A stretch of DNA of 64,000 nt. Origin: Vibrio sinaloensis (lineage in GTDB: Bacteria; Pseudomonadota; Gammaproteobacteria; Enterobacterales; Vibrionaceae). Numbering within the stretch: the stretch's first letter is position 1; each line of letters starts with the position of its first letter. Location: NCBI RefSeq assembly GCF_023195835.1, contig NZ_CP096199.1:1240001-1304000 (forward strand). The letters run 5' to 3'. A program made the translations under genes and the position numbers. Below, piece after piece: positions 35,526-45,070 of this stretch. The notes under the pieces were generated by a model. The model did not search any database and was not told the origin of the DNA. It was given only the letters and a program-made list of their open reading frames with translations.

Positions 35526-35633
35526 AGCGAACCTCGCTTAATTTGATGGTTTCATATCAGCAGTGATCATATAATAGGCGACTAATTTTTTCTCGTTTTT
35601 CATGCTGTTGCATTCTAAGGTTCGGGTTTAACC

Positions 35634-37004
35634 ATGCTGTCACTAGTTCTTCACCATACACGCGGCGACTTTATTCGGCGTTTGATGGCTATTGCAATGC
35701 CAATCACGTTGCAAAGTATTATGTTTTCGAGTCGCAGCTTGGTCGACGTGCTGATGTTGGGGCAACTGGGTGAAGCGGAAATTGCAGCGGTAGGCGTGGC
35801 GGCTAGAGCCACTTTTGTGACCACAATTATGCTCGTCGGTGTCACAACAGGTGGAGCGATGCTAACCGCACAATACTGGGGGGCAGGGGATAGGCAGGGT
35901 GTGCGTGAGAGTACCGCGCTGACTTGGTTGGTTTGCACCGTATTTGCGGCGTTGACAGCAATCCTATTTATTCTATTTCCTAGCCAGATAATGGGCTTAG
36001 CCACTAATGATCCAGAGGTTAACCGTCTCGGCAGTGACTATTTGGTGATTACCTCGGTTACCATGTTTGCGGTTGCTTGTGTGGCGAGTATGTCGGTTGG
36101 CCTTAGAGCGATCCACCGTCCTGGGATCAGCACGTTTTTCAGCGGCATTGGAATCGGTTCAAATATCATTCTTAACTGGGTGTTGATTTTTGGTAAGTTC
36201 GGCTTTCCTGCCATGGGCATCAAAGGTGCAGCCATTGCGACTGTGTTGAGTGGAGCCATTGAAGTTATCACGCTGTTTGGCTACTTATACGCGAAAAAGC
36301 ACTTGCTCGCCTTTTGTATTAGCGATATTCGTCAAGTGGTCGAAGTGGAACGTGTGGTGAAGTTTTTACGACTTTCCTTACCAACGACGTTTAACTTTCT
36401 CGCTTGGGCTGGTGGGTTATTTGCTTACCATGCGATCATGGGACAATCGGGAGTCCAGGGCTTGGCCGCTTTGTCGGTGATGACCCCCGTTGAGTCTATA
36501 TCTCTGGCGCTTTTGATTGGTATGTCCAATGCTGCTGCAGTATTAATCGGTAATCAGATCGGCGCGAAAAACTACCAAGCGGTTTACTATCAAGCGATCG
36601 GCGTCACCTTGCTGAGTTTGTCAGTCGGGATTGTAGTCGCCGGAGCTCTCTATTTTGTACAAGGCCAGGTTTTAGATGCATTTAGCGCACTAACCGCCGA
36701 AACCCGCCAGTTAGCCGAAAAGTTTATGTTTGTGCTGTGTCTGAGCATCGTATTACGCTCGGTTCCCATGATGACAATCGTTGGCGTATTGCGTGCAGGA
36801 GGCGATGTAAAGTTTTGTCTCTACCAAGATATTGTCGCTCAGTGGCTGATTGGTATTCCGCTTGCCGCCTTCGCAGCGATCGGCCTTGGTTGGTCTCCTG
36901 AGTGGATTTATCTGTTGTTTTTGACCGAAGAGTTGATCAAGTGGTTTGGTTCACTTCATCGCACGCATTCAAAAAAATGGATTCGAAATTTGATCGAAAA
37001 TTAG
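35634..37004 (+). CDS. MATE-family multidrug efflux protein
   Basis: This 456-residue inner-membrane protein has 12 hydrophobic segments in two MATE repeats, with FSSRSLVDVLMLGQLGEAEI, AAVGVAARATF and MSNAAAVLIGNQIGAKNYQ. It should export cationic drugs or metabolites in exchange for Na+ or H+. No partner gene adjoins it; the downstream ABC operon begins after a 122-base gap with its own start region. Confidence 0.9.
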   Translation: MLSLVLHHTRGDFIRRLMAIAMPITLQSIMFSSRSLVDVLMLGQLGEAEIAAVGVAARATFVTTIMLVGVTTGGAMLTAQYWGAGDRQGVRESTALTWLVCTVFAALTAILFILFPSQIMGLATNDPEVNRLGSDYLVITSVTMFAVACVASMSVGLRAIHRPGISTFFSGIGIGSNIILNWVLIFGKFGFPAMGIKGAAIATVLSGAIEVITLFGYLYAKKHLLAFCISDIRQVVEVERVVKFLRLSLPTTFNFLAWAGGLFAYHAIMGQSGVQGLAALSVMTPVESISLALLIGMSNAAAVLIGNQIGAKNYQAVYYQAIGVTLLSLSVGIVVAGALYFVQGQVLDAFSALTAETRQLAEKFMFVLCLSIVLRSVPMMTIVGVLRAGGDVKFCLYQDIVAQWLIGIPLAAFAAIGLGWSPEWIYLLFLTEELIKWFGSLHRTHSKKWIRNLIEN

Positions 37005-37126
37005 ACGTTGAGCGTCATTTTATAGCGCTTTAGTGCATATGTTGTGATCCAGTATCCAAAATGCTTTCTTGAGAGTGAGATTTAGTGTAGATTCACACAC
37101 CTAAATTTACGTTTTCGAGAGTTTCA

Positions 37127-37798
37127 ATGTTACAGCTGACAGACCTATGTAAAGGCTATCTAGACGGGGGGGAGTTTCACCCGGTTTTACAAGGTGCTGA
37201 GTTGTCTTTGAAACAAGGCGAGCAAATTGCCTTGATGGGCGAAAGCGGCTCGGGGAAAAGTACTTTACTCAACCTGATAGCTGGATTGGATACGGTCGAT
37301 TCTGGACAAGTATTGTTCCCCAATTTTTCGATGCATGAAGTGGCAGAGACGAAGCGCACTGCCTTTCGCCGAAATAATATTGGCCTTATTTTCCAGCAGT
37401 TTAACTTACTGCCTACACTTAACGTCGCCGATAACATTCGCTTCTGTCGTCAATTGAAAGGTCTACCTGAAGATCAAGGATTGTGGCGTCAGATACTCTC
37501 TTCGCTGGATCTCATGCCTTTACTTGGGCGCTACCCAGAAGAAGTGTCAGGCGGGCAACAGCAACGAGCAGCAATTGCACGAGCCTTATATATGGAGCCC
37601 AAATTGTTGTTGGCTGATGAACCAACAGGCAGTTTGGACGAACGTAATGCGGAAGCGGTAATGCGTTTGCTAACCACCTTGACTAAGCAACTCGATTGCA
37701 CATTGTTGTTGGTTACCCACAGTGAGCGTGTTGCCCAGCATATGGAGGGAAGAGTCAGGCTTCAAGGAGGGCAATTGCATGTTATGGCCCGTAATTAA
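37127..37798 (+). CDS. ABC transporter ATP-binding protein (LolD/MacB type)
   Basis: This 223-residue cytoplasmic ATPase carries Walker A GESGSGKST, Q-loop FQQFNLLPTL, signature VSGGQQQRAAIARAL, Walker B LLLADEPTGSLDE and the H-loop in LLVTHSE. The class pairs with FtsX-like permeases for lipoprotein or envelope functions. The next gene, a large FtsX-type permease, overlaps it by 20 bases. Together with the lipocalin-like gene it makes a three-gene operon. Confidence 0.94.
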   Translation: MLQLTDLCKGYLDGGEFHPVLQGAELSLKQGEQIALMGESGSGKSTLLNLIAGLDTVDSGQVLFPNFSMHEVAETKRTAFRRNNIGLIFQQFNLLPTLNVADNIRFCRQLKGLPEDQGLWRQILSSLDLMPLLGRYPEEVSGGQQQRAAIARALYMEPKLLLADEPTGSLDERNAEAVMRLLTTLTKQLDCTLLLVTHSERVAQHMEGRVRLQGGQLHVMARN

Positions 37799-40232
37799 GG
37801 CATTACTGGGTCACTACCGACGTTATCCTCTGCAAATTGTTCTTGTTTGGCTTGGTCTAACGTTGGGCGGTTCACTGTTAGTGGGCGTTACGCTGATTAA
37901 CGATCATGCTCGAATGAGCTACGAGCATGGCGAAAAACTTTTTGATAATCCTCTGCCTTATCGTATTCGTTCAAAACATGCGCCGAATAAAATTCCTCAA
38001 GGTTTTTATGTGCAGTTGCGCCGCGATGGCTTTCATCAGTGTGTGCCCTTTGAAAGCATTCGCCTCAACACCGTAGATGGTACCGACATCAATTTAATGG
38101 GCATAGACCCAGCGGCGATGATGCGCTTTAAACAGGGCGCGCAGCTCAACCAGTTCTCTTCTCTTGCCCTAATGCGTCCGCCATATCCCTTGATGGTCAG
38201 CAGTGAACTCGCTGCCCACATGAACTGGAAGGAAAACGACAGAATTCAGCTACAAGATGGCAGGACTCTAGGTCCAATTCTGATAGATGACGACGGATTG
38301 GTTACCGGCACCCGTGTAGTCGCTGATATTGCGTTGCTGCGAATGATTGAGCGCAGTGCAGGAATCTCTATCATCGCCTGTAGCGACATGTCTGCCCAAC
38401 ATTTGGCGGCTTTGCGCTCCAAATTGCCCAATGGGATGGAGTTGAGTCATAGTTCTAAAATCGAACTAGAATCACTGACTCAGGCATTTCATATCAACCT
38501 AAGCGCTATGGGAATGCTAGCCTTTGTCGTTGGGCTTTTTATCTTCTATCAAGCGATGTCACTCTCGTTGATCCAGCGCCAACGCTTGGTCGGGTTATTG
38601 CGTCAAACCGGCGTTTCTGGATGGCAATTGACCCAAGCCTTACTGCTAGAGCTATTAGTTCTGGTAGCCATCAGTTGGCTGTGCAGCAACTTGTTTGGCA
38701 TGTTACTGGCGAAGCAGCTAATACCGTCAGTATCGGCTAGCTTGGCTGATCTATACGATGCCAATGTGGGCTTGTCTGTCAACTGGAGCTGGCACGCGAG
38801 TCTGTATAGCTTGGCCATGTCGATATTGGGTGCGGTGACGGCTTGCGCTTGGCCTTTGGTACGACTGTTGCGTTCTCAACCCTCACGTTTAACCACACGC
38901 TTATCTTTAACTCGATTCACGGGTAAAGAGTTTACTTTTCAAGCCTTGCTGAGTGGTGCGTTTTGTGTGGCGGCGATTGCCATCTATCAAGCGCCTAAAA
39001 GCCAAGAATCCGGCTTTGCCATCATTGCATTAATGATGCTCAGTGTCGCTCTATTCACACCGTACATTGTTTGGCGCGTATTCGAAGGCCTGTCCTATTC
39101 GCTGCGTTGGGTTAAAGCACGTTGGTTCTTTGCCGATGCGGCAGCCAGCATGAGTTATCGTGGTGTTGCCACTATGGCGCTAATGCTGGCGATGGCGGCG
39201 AACATAGGCATTGAAACTATGGTAGGCAGTTTTCGTGATACCACCGACAAGTGGCTAAATCAACGATTGGCCGCTGATATGTATGTCTATCCGAATAGCA
39301 ATTCAGCCGCTCGAATTAGCTCATGGCTAGGTGAACAACCTGGTGTGAAAGCGGTTTGGTGGCGCTGGGAAAAAGAGATTCAAACCGATAAAGGTTTGCT
39401 CCAAGTCGCCAGTACAGGCCCATCGGAAGGTGAGCTAAACTCATTGACGGTCAAGCTAGGCATACCCAACTACTGGTACTATTTGCACCAGTCTAAAGCA
39501 GTAATGGTGAGTGAATCGATGGCGCTCAAGTTCGGTATTCGCCCGGGCGATATCATCGAATTGGCCGGAGAGCTCGGTGATGGTTGGCTCGTAAGTGGGG
39601 TTTATTATGACTACGGTAACCGCTACAACCAAGTTCTTCTCTCGCATCGCAACTGGCTTTATGCTTTTGCAGGCAGCGGCAACGTTGCCTTGGGCGTAGT
39701 GTTAGATCCACAGACCAAACCTGACGTGTTGCAGCGCAGACTCGAAAACATGTTCCGCATTGATTCTCAGCGCATATTCGATACCAGCTATTTACACCAA
39801 CAAGCAATGCGTGTGTTTGACCGGACGTTCTCGATTGCAGATTCGCTAGGCAATATAACCTTAGTTATTGCGGTGTTTGGGATATTTTTCTCCACCGTCG
39901 CAGGTGAGATGTCGAGACAACGCCATATCTCGTTGCTGCGTTGTGTGGGTATGTCGGGGAGAGAGTTGATCATGATGGGGGGGTTGCAGCTGTTTGTGTT
40001 TGGCGCGATCTCTATATTGATCGCTATGCCTCTAGGGCTCGCATTGGCCAGCTTAGTCGTCGAGATCATCATTAAGCACTCTTTTGGCTGGACAATAGAA
40101 CTGCAATTTATTCCGTATGAGTACCTCTATACGGTGGCATTGGCGATGTGCTCTTTGATGCTTGCTGGTGCCTTACCTGTTCTGCGTATGGTCAGAAATA
40201 CGCCAATGAAGTCACTACGTGACTCGTTATAG
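37779..40232 (+). CDS. Large FtsX-domain ABC permease
   Basis: This 817-residue inner-membrane permease has an N-terminal membrane anchor (about 17-38), a periplasmic domain, a first FtsX cluster (about 250-420), a second large periplasmic domain and a final FtsX cluster (about 690-817; RQRHISLLRCVGMSGRELIM). The two-FtsX layout resembles permeases of AttFGH/DevC-like or lipoprotein-type exporters. ATG 37779 has AAGGAGG 8 bases upstream within the ATPase gene; the frame extends further but without a site. The substrate is not identified. Confidence 0.88.
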   Translation: MLWPVIKALLGHYRRYPLQIVLVWLGLTLGGSLLVGVTLINDHARMSYEHGEKLFDNPLPYRIRSKHAPNKIPQGFYVQLRRDGFHQCVPFESIRLNTVDGTDINLMGIDPAAMMRFKQGAQLNQFSSLALMRPPYPLMVSSELAAHMNWKENDRIQLQDGRTLGPILIDDDGLVTGTRVVADIALLRMIERSAGISIIACSDMSAQHLAALRSKLPNGMELSHSSKIELESLTQAFHINLSAMGMLAFVVGLFIFYQAMSLSLIQRQRLVGLLRQTGVSGWQLTQALLLELLVLVAISWLCSNLFGMLLAKQLIPSVSASLADLYDANVGLSVNWSWHASLYSLAMSILGAVTACAWPLVRLLRSQPSRLTTRLSLTRFTGKEFTFQALLSGAFCVAAIAIYQAPKSQESGFAIIALMMLSVALFTPYIVWRVFEGLSYSLRWVKARWFFADAAASMSYRGVATMALMLAMAANIGIETMVGSFRDTTDKWLNQRLAADMYVYPNSNSAARISSWLGEQPGVKAVWWRWEKEIQTDKGLLQVASTGPSEGELNSLTVKLGIPNYWYYLHQSKAVMVSESMALKFGIRPGDIIELAGELGDGWLVSGVYYDYGNRYNQVLLSHRNWLYAFAGSGNVALGVVLDPQTKPDVLQRRLENMFRIDSQRIFDTSYLHQQAMRVFDRTFSIADSLGNITLVIAVFGIFFSTVAGEMSRQRHISLLRCVGMSGRELIMMGGLQLFVFGAISILIAMPLGLALASLVVEIIIKHSFGWTIELQFIPYEYLYTVALAMCSLMLAGALPVLRMVRNTPMKSLRDSL

Positions 40233-40244
40233 CGGGAGGTTAAT

Positions 40245-41357
40245 GTGAGTAAGCGAAACGCCATTGTTAGTATACTCGTTGCCACCATTGTTCTGCCTTT
40301 AGGCCTCTATTTTTCTGGAGTGTTAACTCAGACGGAGAGCGATAAACCGTCCGATGGTCTGAGTGACGTTATGCTCTCGGCTTCTGACCGGATATTTGAG
40401 CCCGTTTTACCAGACAATCCCGTTGTCGTGCCGCGAGATTTTGCGTTTCACTATGAATTCCAACACGGGTGGTGGCACTTTTTCGCCAATGTAGTTGACC
40501 AGCAAGGTGAGCGCTATGCGATTCAATGGAGCTACTTCCGCATTGCTCACCATGATGTCAACTTACAGGGGTGGCTAAATCCACAGTTGTATATCGCTAA
40601 TGTTGTGATTTCAAATGGAGATAGGGTGTGGCGAGATCAGCGAATTGCTAGAGGTGGCATCGGCCAAGCAGGGATGACCGAAAAACCGTTCAAGCTATGG
40701 ATAGACAACTGGTCTTGGCGCTCTTTGGGTACTACGCCGTTTCCCGGTGCACTTAAAGTAGCGACTGAGCAATTGCAGCTCGACTTACAAATTGTGACTC
40801 GTGGGCCTTTAGTGGTTCCTGGTGACTATGGCTACGTTAAAAAGCACGATTTGCTTCCGGTCGCTTCGCACGCCATCACTGCACCATTTTTGGCTGTACG
40901 CGGTGAGATTCAGCTCGATGGTCAAACGCCGATTCGCGTTGAGGGGCAAGCATGGATGAGCAAAGAGTGGGGCAGCGGTTTGTTGGCCGAAGGTCAGCAA
41001 GGTTGGGACTGGTTAGTTCTGCACTTAGATAATGAAACCACCTTGTCGTTGAATCGTTATCGACATGATAAGCAGATGCCGTACTTATTTGGGACTCTTG
41101 CGACGAGTGATGGAAAGGTCGTTAAACTAAGTGACGAACAACTGACTGTTGAGCCACTCAGGACCCAAGTACTAAAAAATGGTAAAGATATTCCAGTCGA
41201 GTGGCAGGTTCTGATACCAGAGCAAGATATCAACGTTACCGTACGCGCAGTCAATCATGAGTTGTGGCTACCGTTTGTTATTCCTTATTGGGAAGGGCCA
41301 GTCAATGCTTTGGGTAGCCATAAAGCGCAAGGCTTTATGCAGATGACAGGCTACTAG
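40245..41357 (+). CDS. Lipocalin-like AttH/CrtC-domain protein
   Basis: The product is 370 residues with an N-terminal membrane anchor or signal (IVSILVATIVLPLGLYFSGV). It is followed by the AttH/CrtC-type lipocalin fold, with landmarks HYEFQHGWWHFFANVVDQQG, VEGQAWMSKEWGSGLL and GQQGWDWLVLHLDN. Such proteins sit with FtsX ABC transporters and may bind a hydrophobic ligand in the periplasm. The start is GTG with GGAGG 6 bases upstream; the apparent ATG two bases earlier is out of frame. It is the third gene of the ABC operon and is followed by a terminator. Confidence 0.85.
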   Translation: MSKRNAIVSILVATIVLPLGLYFSGVLTQTESDKPSDGLSDVMLSASDRIFEPVLPDNPVVVPRDFAFHYEFQHGWWHFFANVVDQQGERYAIQWSYFRIAHHDVNLQGWLNPQLYIANVVISNGDRVWRDQRIARGGIGQAGMTEKPFKLWIDNWSWRSLGTTPFPGALKVATEQLQLDLQIVTRGPLVVPGDYGYVKKHDLLPVASHAITAPFLAVRGEIQLDGQTPIRVEGQAWMSKEWGSGLLAEGQQGWDWLVLHLDNETTLSLNRYRHDKQMPYLFGTLATSDGKVVKLSDEQLTVEPLRTQVLKNGKDIPVEWQVLIPEQDINVTVRAVNHELWLPFVIPYWEGPVNALGSHKAQGFMQMTGY

Positions 41358-41369
41358 TCCTATCATACC

Positions 41370-41405
41370 AAGGCCACTTCTCGGCAAATGGGAAGTGGCC
41401 TTTTT
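41370..41405 (+). terminator. Terminator of the ABC-lipocalin operon
   Basis: AAGGCCACTTC and GAAGTGGCCTT form an 11-base stem around an 11-base loop and run into TTTTT. Confidence 0.88.
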
Positions 41406-41596
41406 ATTTGTCTATTGCAATTGTCCATCATTGCCTATAATTAATGAAAGAAAATAAGCGGTTTGAAGTTGTTTCTATCGGGATTTCCGAGGTTAATGCT
41501 CTAAACAAGCGATTATTCTTAGGTTATCTTACTCTATACACTCTTATTTATTCTTTGCTATTCGCTTATTTACATAATAAATATAAGGGCATTACC

Positions 41597-42781
41597 ATGA
41601 CTGACGCTATTCGCGATTTCTTTAAAATGGAGTCTGCCGGAGGCATTCTTCTTGTAATAGCAGCGGCTATTGCAATGACTATCGCAAATACGGATCTCAA
41701 TGCAGCATACCAAGGTTTTTTACACACTTATGTGTTTGGCATGTCGGTCTCGCACTGGATTAACGACGGCTTAATGGCTGTTTTCTTCCTGATCATCGGT
41801 TTGGAAGTCAAACGTGAACTACTTGAAGGCGCACTTAAATCAAAAGAAACCGCTATTTTCCCTGCCATTGCAGCAGTGGGGGGGATGTTAGCGCCCGCAT
41901 TAGTATACGTATTGTTCAACTACAATGACTCGCAAGCCCTGCAAGGTTGGGCGATTCCTGCTGCTACAGACATTGCGTTTGCATTGGGGATCATGGCACT
42001 GCTAGGAAACCGTGTCCCTGTTAGCTTAAAGGTATTCTTGCTTGCGTTAGCAATCATTGATGACCTAGGCGTGGTTGTCATTATTGCTCTGTTCTACACC
42101 GGAGAGTTGTCTACACTTGCGCTGGCGGTAGGCTTTGCTATGACTGCTGCCCTGTTTGCTTTGAACGCCAAGCAAGTCACCAAATTAACGCCGTACATGA
42201 TCGTTGGTGCCATCTTGTGGTTTGCGGTGCTTAAGTCAGGTGTCCACGCTACTTTGGCGGGTGTTGTGATCGGTTTCGCTATTCCGTTGAAAGGCAAAGA
42301 GGGAGAGCACTCACCGCTAAAACACATGGAACATGCGCTGCACCCGTATGTTGCGTTTGGTATCTTACCTCTATTCGCATTCGCTAACGCTGGAATCTCA
42401 TTAGAGGGTGTCTCAATCAGCGGATTGACCTCGATGCTGCCATTAGGCATTGCTCTTGGCCTTCTAATTGGTAAGCCTCTTGGCATCTTCTCATTCAGTT
42501 GGCTAGCGGTGAAAGCGGGTATCGCTAGATTGCCAGAGGGCATTAACTTTAAGCACATCTTCGCCGTGTCTGTGTTATGTGGTATCGGCTTTACCATGTC
42601 GATCTTCATCTCTTCACTTGCGTTCGGTTCAGTAGCTGCTGAGTTCGATACCTACGCGAGACTTGGAATCCTAATGGGTTCTACCACCGCAGCAGTGCTG
42701 GGCTATGGTTTATTGAGAGCATCGCTACCGAAAAAAGTCGCCAACGCAGAAACCAGTGAAACACAGGTAAACCATCACTAA
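41597..42781 (+). CDS. nhaA: Na+/H+ antiporter NhaA
   Basis: This 394-residue inner-membrane antiporter expels Na+ or Li+ for H+ and supports alkaline and salt tolerance. Hallmarks are [17 protein letters not shown] at the N-terminus, [16 protein letters not shown], the ion-binding Asp pair in [17 protein letters not shown] and [17 protein letters not shown]. The frame is open 51 codons further up, but ATG 41597 has AAGGG 7 bases upstream and matches the family start. The long leader (about 190 bases after the previous terminator) probably holds its promoter. A strong terminator follows. Confidence 0.96.
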   Translation: MTDAIRDFFKMESAGGILLVIAAAIAMTIANTDLNAAYQGFLHTYVFGMSVSHWINDGLMAVFFLIIGLEVKRELLEGALKSKETAIFPAIAAVGGMLAPALVYVLFNYNDSQALQGWAIPAATDIAFALGIMALLGNRVPVSLKVFLLALAIIDDLGVVVIIALFYTGELSTLALAVGFAMTAALFALNAKQVTKLTPYMIVGAILWFAVLKSGVHATLAGVVIGFAIPLKGKEGEHSPLKHMEHALHPYVAFGILPLFAFANAGISLEGVSISGLTSMLPLGIALGLLIGKPLGIFSFSWLAVKAGIARLPEGINFKHIFAVSVLCGIGFTMSIFISSLAFGSVAAEFDTYARLGILMGSTTAAVLGYGLLRASLPKKVANAETSETQVNHH

Positions 42782-42798
42782 TACAGTTTGATGGCAAC

Positions 42799-42831
42799 AA
42801 AAAAGCGCTCCACATTTGGCAGCGCTTTTTT
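42799..42831. terminator. Bidirectional terminator between nhaA and the ompA-like gene
   Basis: AAAAAAGCGCT and AGCGCTTTTTT form an 11-base stem with an 11-base loop. A- and T-runs on both sides suit termination from either direction. Confidence 0.88.
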
Positions 42832-42845
42832 ATTCCTGATTAGTA

Positions 42846-43460
42846 TTATTTTTCAATGACGCTAAAGATTGTCCATTCTTCTACGACTTCCTCTTTTAGG
42901 CCAACTACCTTGGCGGTTACGCGTCGGTTTAGAGCGTGAGAGGTTTCATCATCACCTTCTGCTTCTAGCCTGTCCTCGCCGTAGCCCACAATCGCGACAC
43001 GGTCGGGATCGATCTCGTAAGAGAGGAGCTGATCTTGTACTGCATTCGCTCGTTTCTTCGACAGCTCAAGGTTGTACTCAGGGTCACCGACTTTACTTGC
43101 ATAGCCTTGGATCTGAATCGAAGCGGATTGATATCGCTTGAGAAACTCAGCCATAGTTTGGATTTGATTGGCAAAGATCGGGTTGATTTCATAAGAATTA
43201 TTAGCAAAGAGAATGCGCAGTTCGCGTTCTTCTTGCTCAGTGATGGCAACACCACAGCCATCATTATCCACCTGTGCACCTACTGGCGTTCCTGGGCATA
43301 GATCTCGAGCGTTGACCACACCATCTCTATCATCATCAGTCAGATCTGAAATTTGTTCTGCAGTTGGTGTTGCTATGTAATCATACTCATCTTCGGCATA
43401 GACTGCTGCGCATGGAATCACAGTCACCAAAGCGTATGGGATCAGTTGTTTCATCTTCAT
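42846..43460 (-). CDS. OmpA-family peptidoglycan-associated outer-membrane protein
   Basis: The 204-residue precursor has a signal peptide (MKMKQLIPYALVTVIPCAAV, cleavage near VYAED), a short TSP3-like Asp-rich segment (DLTDDDRDGVVNARDLCPGT) and a C-terminal OmpA domain (LFANNSYEINP, IQIQGYASKVGDPEYNLELS, VGYGEDRLEAEG, HALNRRVTAKV). It should bind peptidoglycan from the outer membrane. ATG 43460 lies one base after the tolC-like stop, with GGAG upstream, so the two are one operon. The pair is typical of loci for large type I-secreted adhesins. Confidence 0.9.
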   Translation of the reverse strand: MKMKQLIPYALVTVIPCAAVYAEDEYDYIATPTAEQISDLTDDDRDGVVNARDLCPGTPVGAQVDNDGCGVAITEQEERELRILFANNSYEINPIFANQIQTMAEFLKRYQSASIQIQGYASKVGDPEYNLELSKKRANAVQDQLLSYEIDPDRVAIVGYGEDRLEAEGDDETSHALNRRVTAKVVGLKEEVVEEWTIFSVIEK

Positions 43461-43461
43461 A

Positions 43462-44778
43462 TCAATACTCCACTGGCTGTGCCCACTCTTTTGGTGTATC
43501 AACTAACAGCGCATCAAGTAAATTACCTGTCGCATTCATGACTCGATATTTAGCGTATTGCTCTGCGTAGTGCGCGTCGAGATAGTCTTTACGTGCTTCA
43601 AACAGCTCGTTCTCGGTGTTGAGTAGGTCCAACAGGGTACGTTGGCCGATTCGATATTGCTTTTGGTACGCGATAACGGTTTCCGATGCTGAGTCAACAT
43701 GGTCGGCGAGAAAGTTTTTCTGTTGTAAGGTAAGGTCTAAAGCGCTCCAAGATAAGCGTAAGCTTTCTTCGACTTGTCGGTAGGCGTTATCTCTAAGATC
43801 CTTGGCCTGATTGAGTTGGTATGCCGCACGTTCAGAAAGATCGCCGTCCGAGCCACCGTTGTATAAGTTGTAGCGCATGCGCAGCATCGCTAATGTTTCA
43901 TCGCGTTGACCGCGGTCACCGCCCGCATCGTCGCGCCAACCATGGCTTGCCTCGATTGAGAAAGTCGGATAGAAGTTGCCTTTCGACTGTTCGTATTGAA
44001 AGCGTGCAGAGTCAACGTCAACCAGAGATACGCGGATGACCGGGTGCTTATCAAACGCGTCAACTAATGCATCAGAAAGCGAAAGTGGCAACTTTGATTC
44101 ATCGGCTCTTGGGTAGATAAGTCCAAGCGGCGCTTGACCGACCAAGCGAGTGAACTGAGTATGGGTATCGATCAAATTGTTTTGCGCGGCAAGTAAATTA
44201 CCGTGCGCTTTGGCGATACGTGCCTCTACTTGAGTGACGTCTGCTGTTGAGCCGATTCCTGAGTTGGCTCGTCGCTTAATATCGCGGTAGATTTCTTTGT
44301 GAACGGCGAGGTTACTTTCAGAAAGTGCCAAAACCTCGGTTGCTTTTACTGCCTCTAAATAGACATCGGTCACTTTGAGTGCTAAATCTGACGCATCAGA
44401 GAGCAGTTGGTAGCGAACAGATTCTGCTTCAGCCGCCGTTCGATCCATATCGTTGAGCGTTGCATTTCCGTCCCACAATAGTTGGGTCAGACTTATTGTG
44501 GCTTCTTTACGTGTTAAGTCCGTATCTCTCCGTCCTGTTGAACTGGCCGGATTGATACCTTCATACCCGATACCCGCATCTAAATCCAAACTCGGCAGAT
44601 AAGCGCCACCTGACGCATCCGCTTCTTTTACTGCACTTCTAAATTGGTTGTAAGCGCTTTTTATTTCTGGATTGGTCGCGAGAGCCGTGGCGACGGCTTG
44701 TTCGAGAGTTTGTGCATAGGATGGCATTGATATTGCCATGGCAATGCAGCTTGCTATGAGTGGCGTGTTTCTGTTCAA
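43462..44778 (-). CDS. TolC-family outer-membrane channel of type I secretion
   Basis: This 438-residue precursor has a signal peptide (NRNTPLIASCIAMAISMPSY, cleavage after SYAQ) and two outer-membrane efflux repeats: TLEQAVATALATNPEIKSAY, LTQLLWDGNATLNDM and RIGQRTLLDLLNTENELFEA are typical of the LapE/AggA-type TolC proteins that export large adhesins. The start is probably TTG 44778, since AAGGAGG lies 5 bases before it; ATG 44802 has no such site. It is divergent from the LapA-like adhesin, its likely substrate. The ABC and membrane-fusion subunits are not in this window. Confidence 0.9.
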   Translation of the reverse strand: MNRNTPLIASCIAMAISMPSYAQTLEQAVATALATNPEIKSAYNQFRSAVKEADASGGAYLPSLDLDAGIGYEGINPASSTGRRDTDLTRKEATISLTQLLWDGNATLNDMDRTAAEAESVRYQLLSDASDLALKVTDVYLEAVKATEVLALSESNLAVHKEIYRDIKRRANSGIGSTADVTQVEARIAKAHGNLLAAQNNLIDTHTQFTRLVGQAPLGLIYPRADESKLPLSLSDALVDAFDKHPVIRVSLVDVDSARFQYEQSKGNFYPTFSIEASHGWRDDAGGDRGQRDETLAMLRMRYNLYNGGSDGDLSERAAYQLNQAKDLRDNAYRQVEESLRLSWSALDLTLQQKNFLADHVDSASETVIAYQKQYRIGQRTLLDLLNTENELFEARKDYLDAHYAEQYAKYRVMNATGNLLDALLVDTPKEWAQPVEY

Positions 44779-45070
44779 GGTGACCTCCTTGTGATGTGCC
44801 ATGACGTGGGTAGCTTAGATCGTAGGCAGCACATAGCCCCTAAGCTAGGTATCAAAAGCTTAGTCGACACCTAGCGTTTTTGTGAGTTTCTCATCAATAA
44901 AATCACCCAAAAGTTTTAATCGTATTGCATATTTCGTTAGGACTTTTTTGCTATTTACTAGATTGTCAGTAGTGGTGGGTCTAGTTTTTAGGTTGTAGGG
45001 GTATGCGAATTTTTTACTCTTGGCTGGGTGGGCAGAGTTATTCGCATAGACGCAGCAGGGGAACTGGGTT

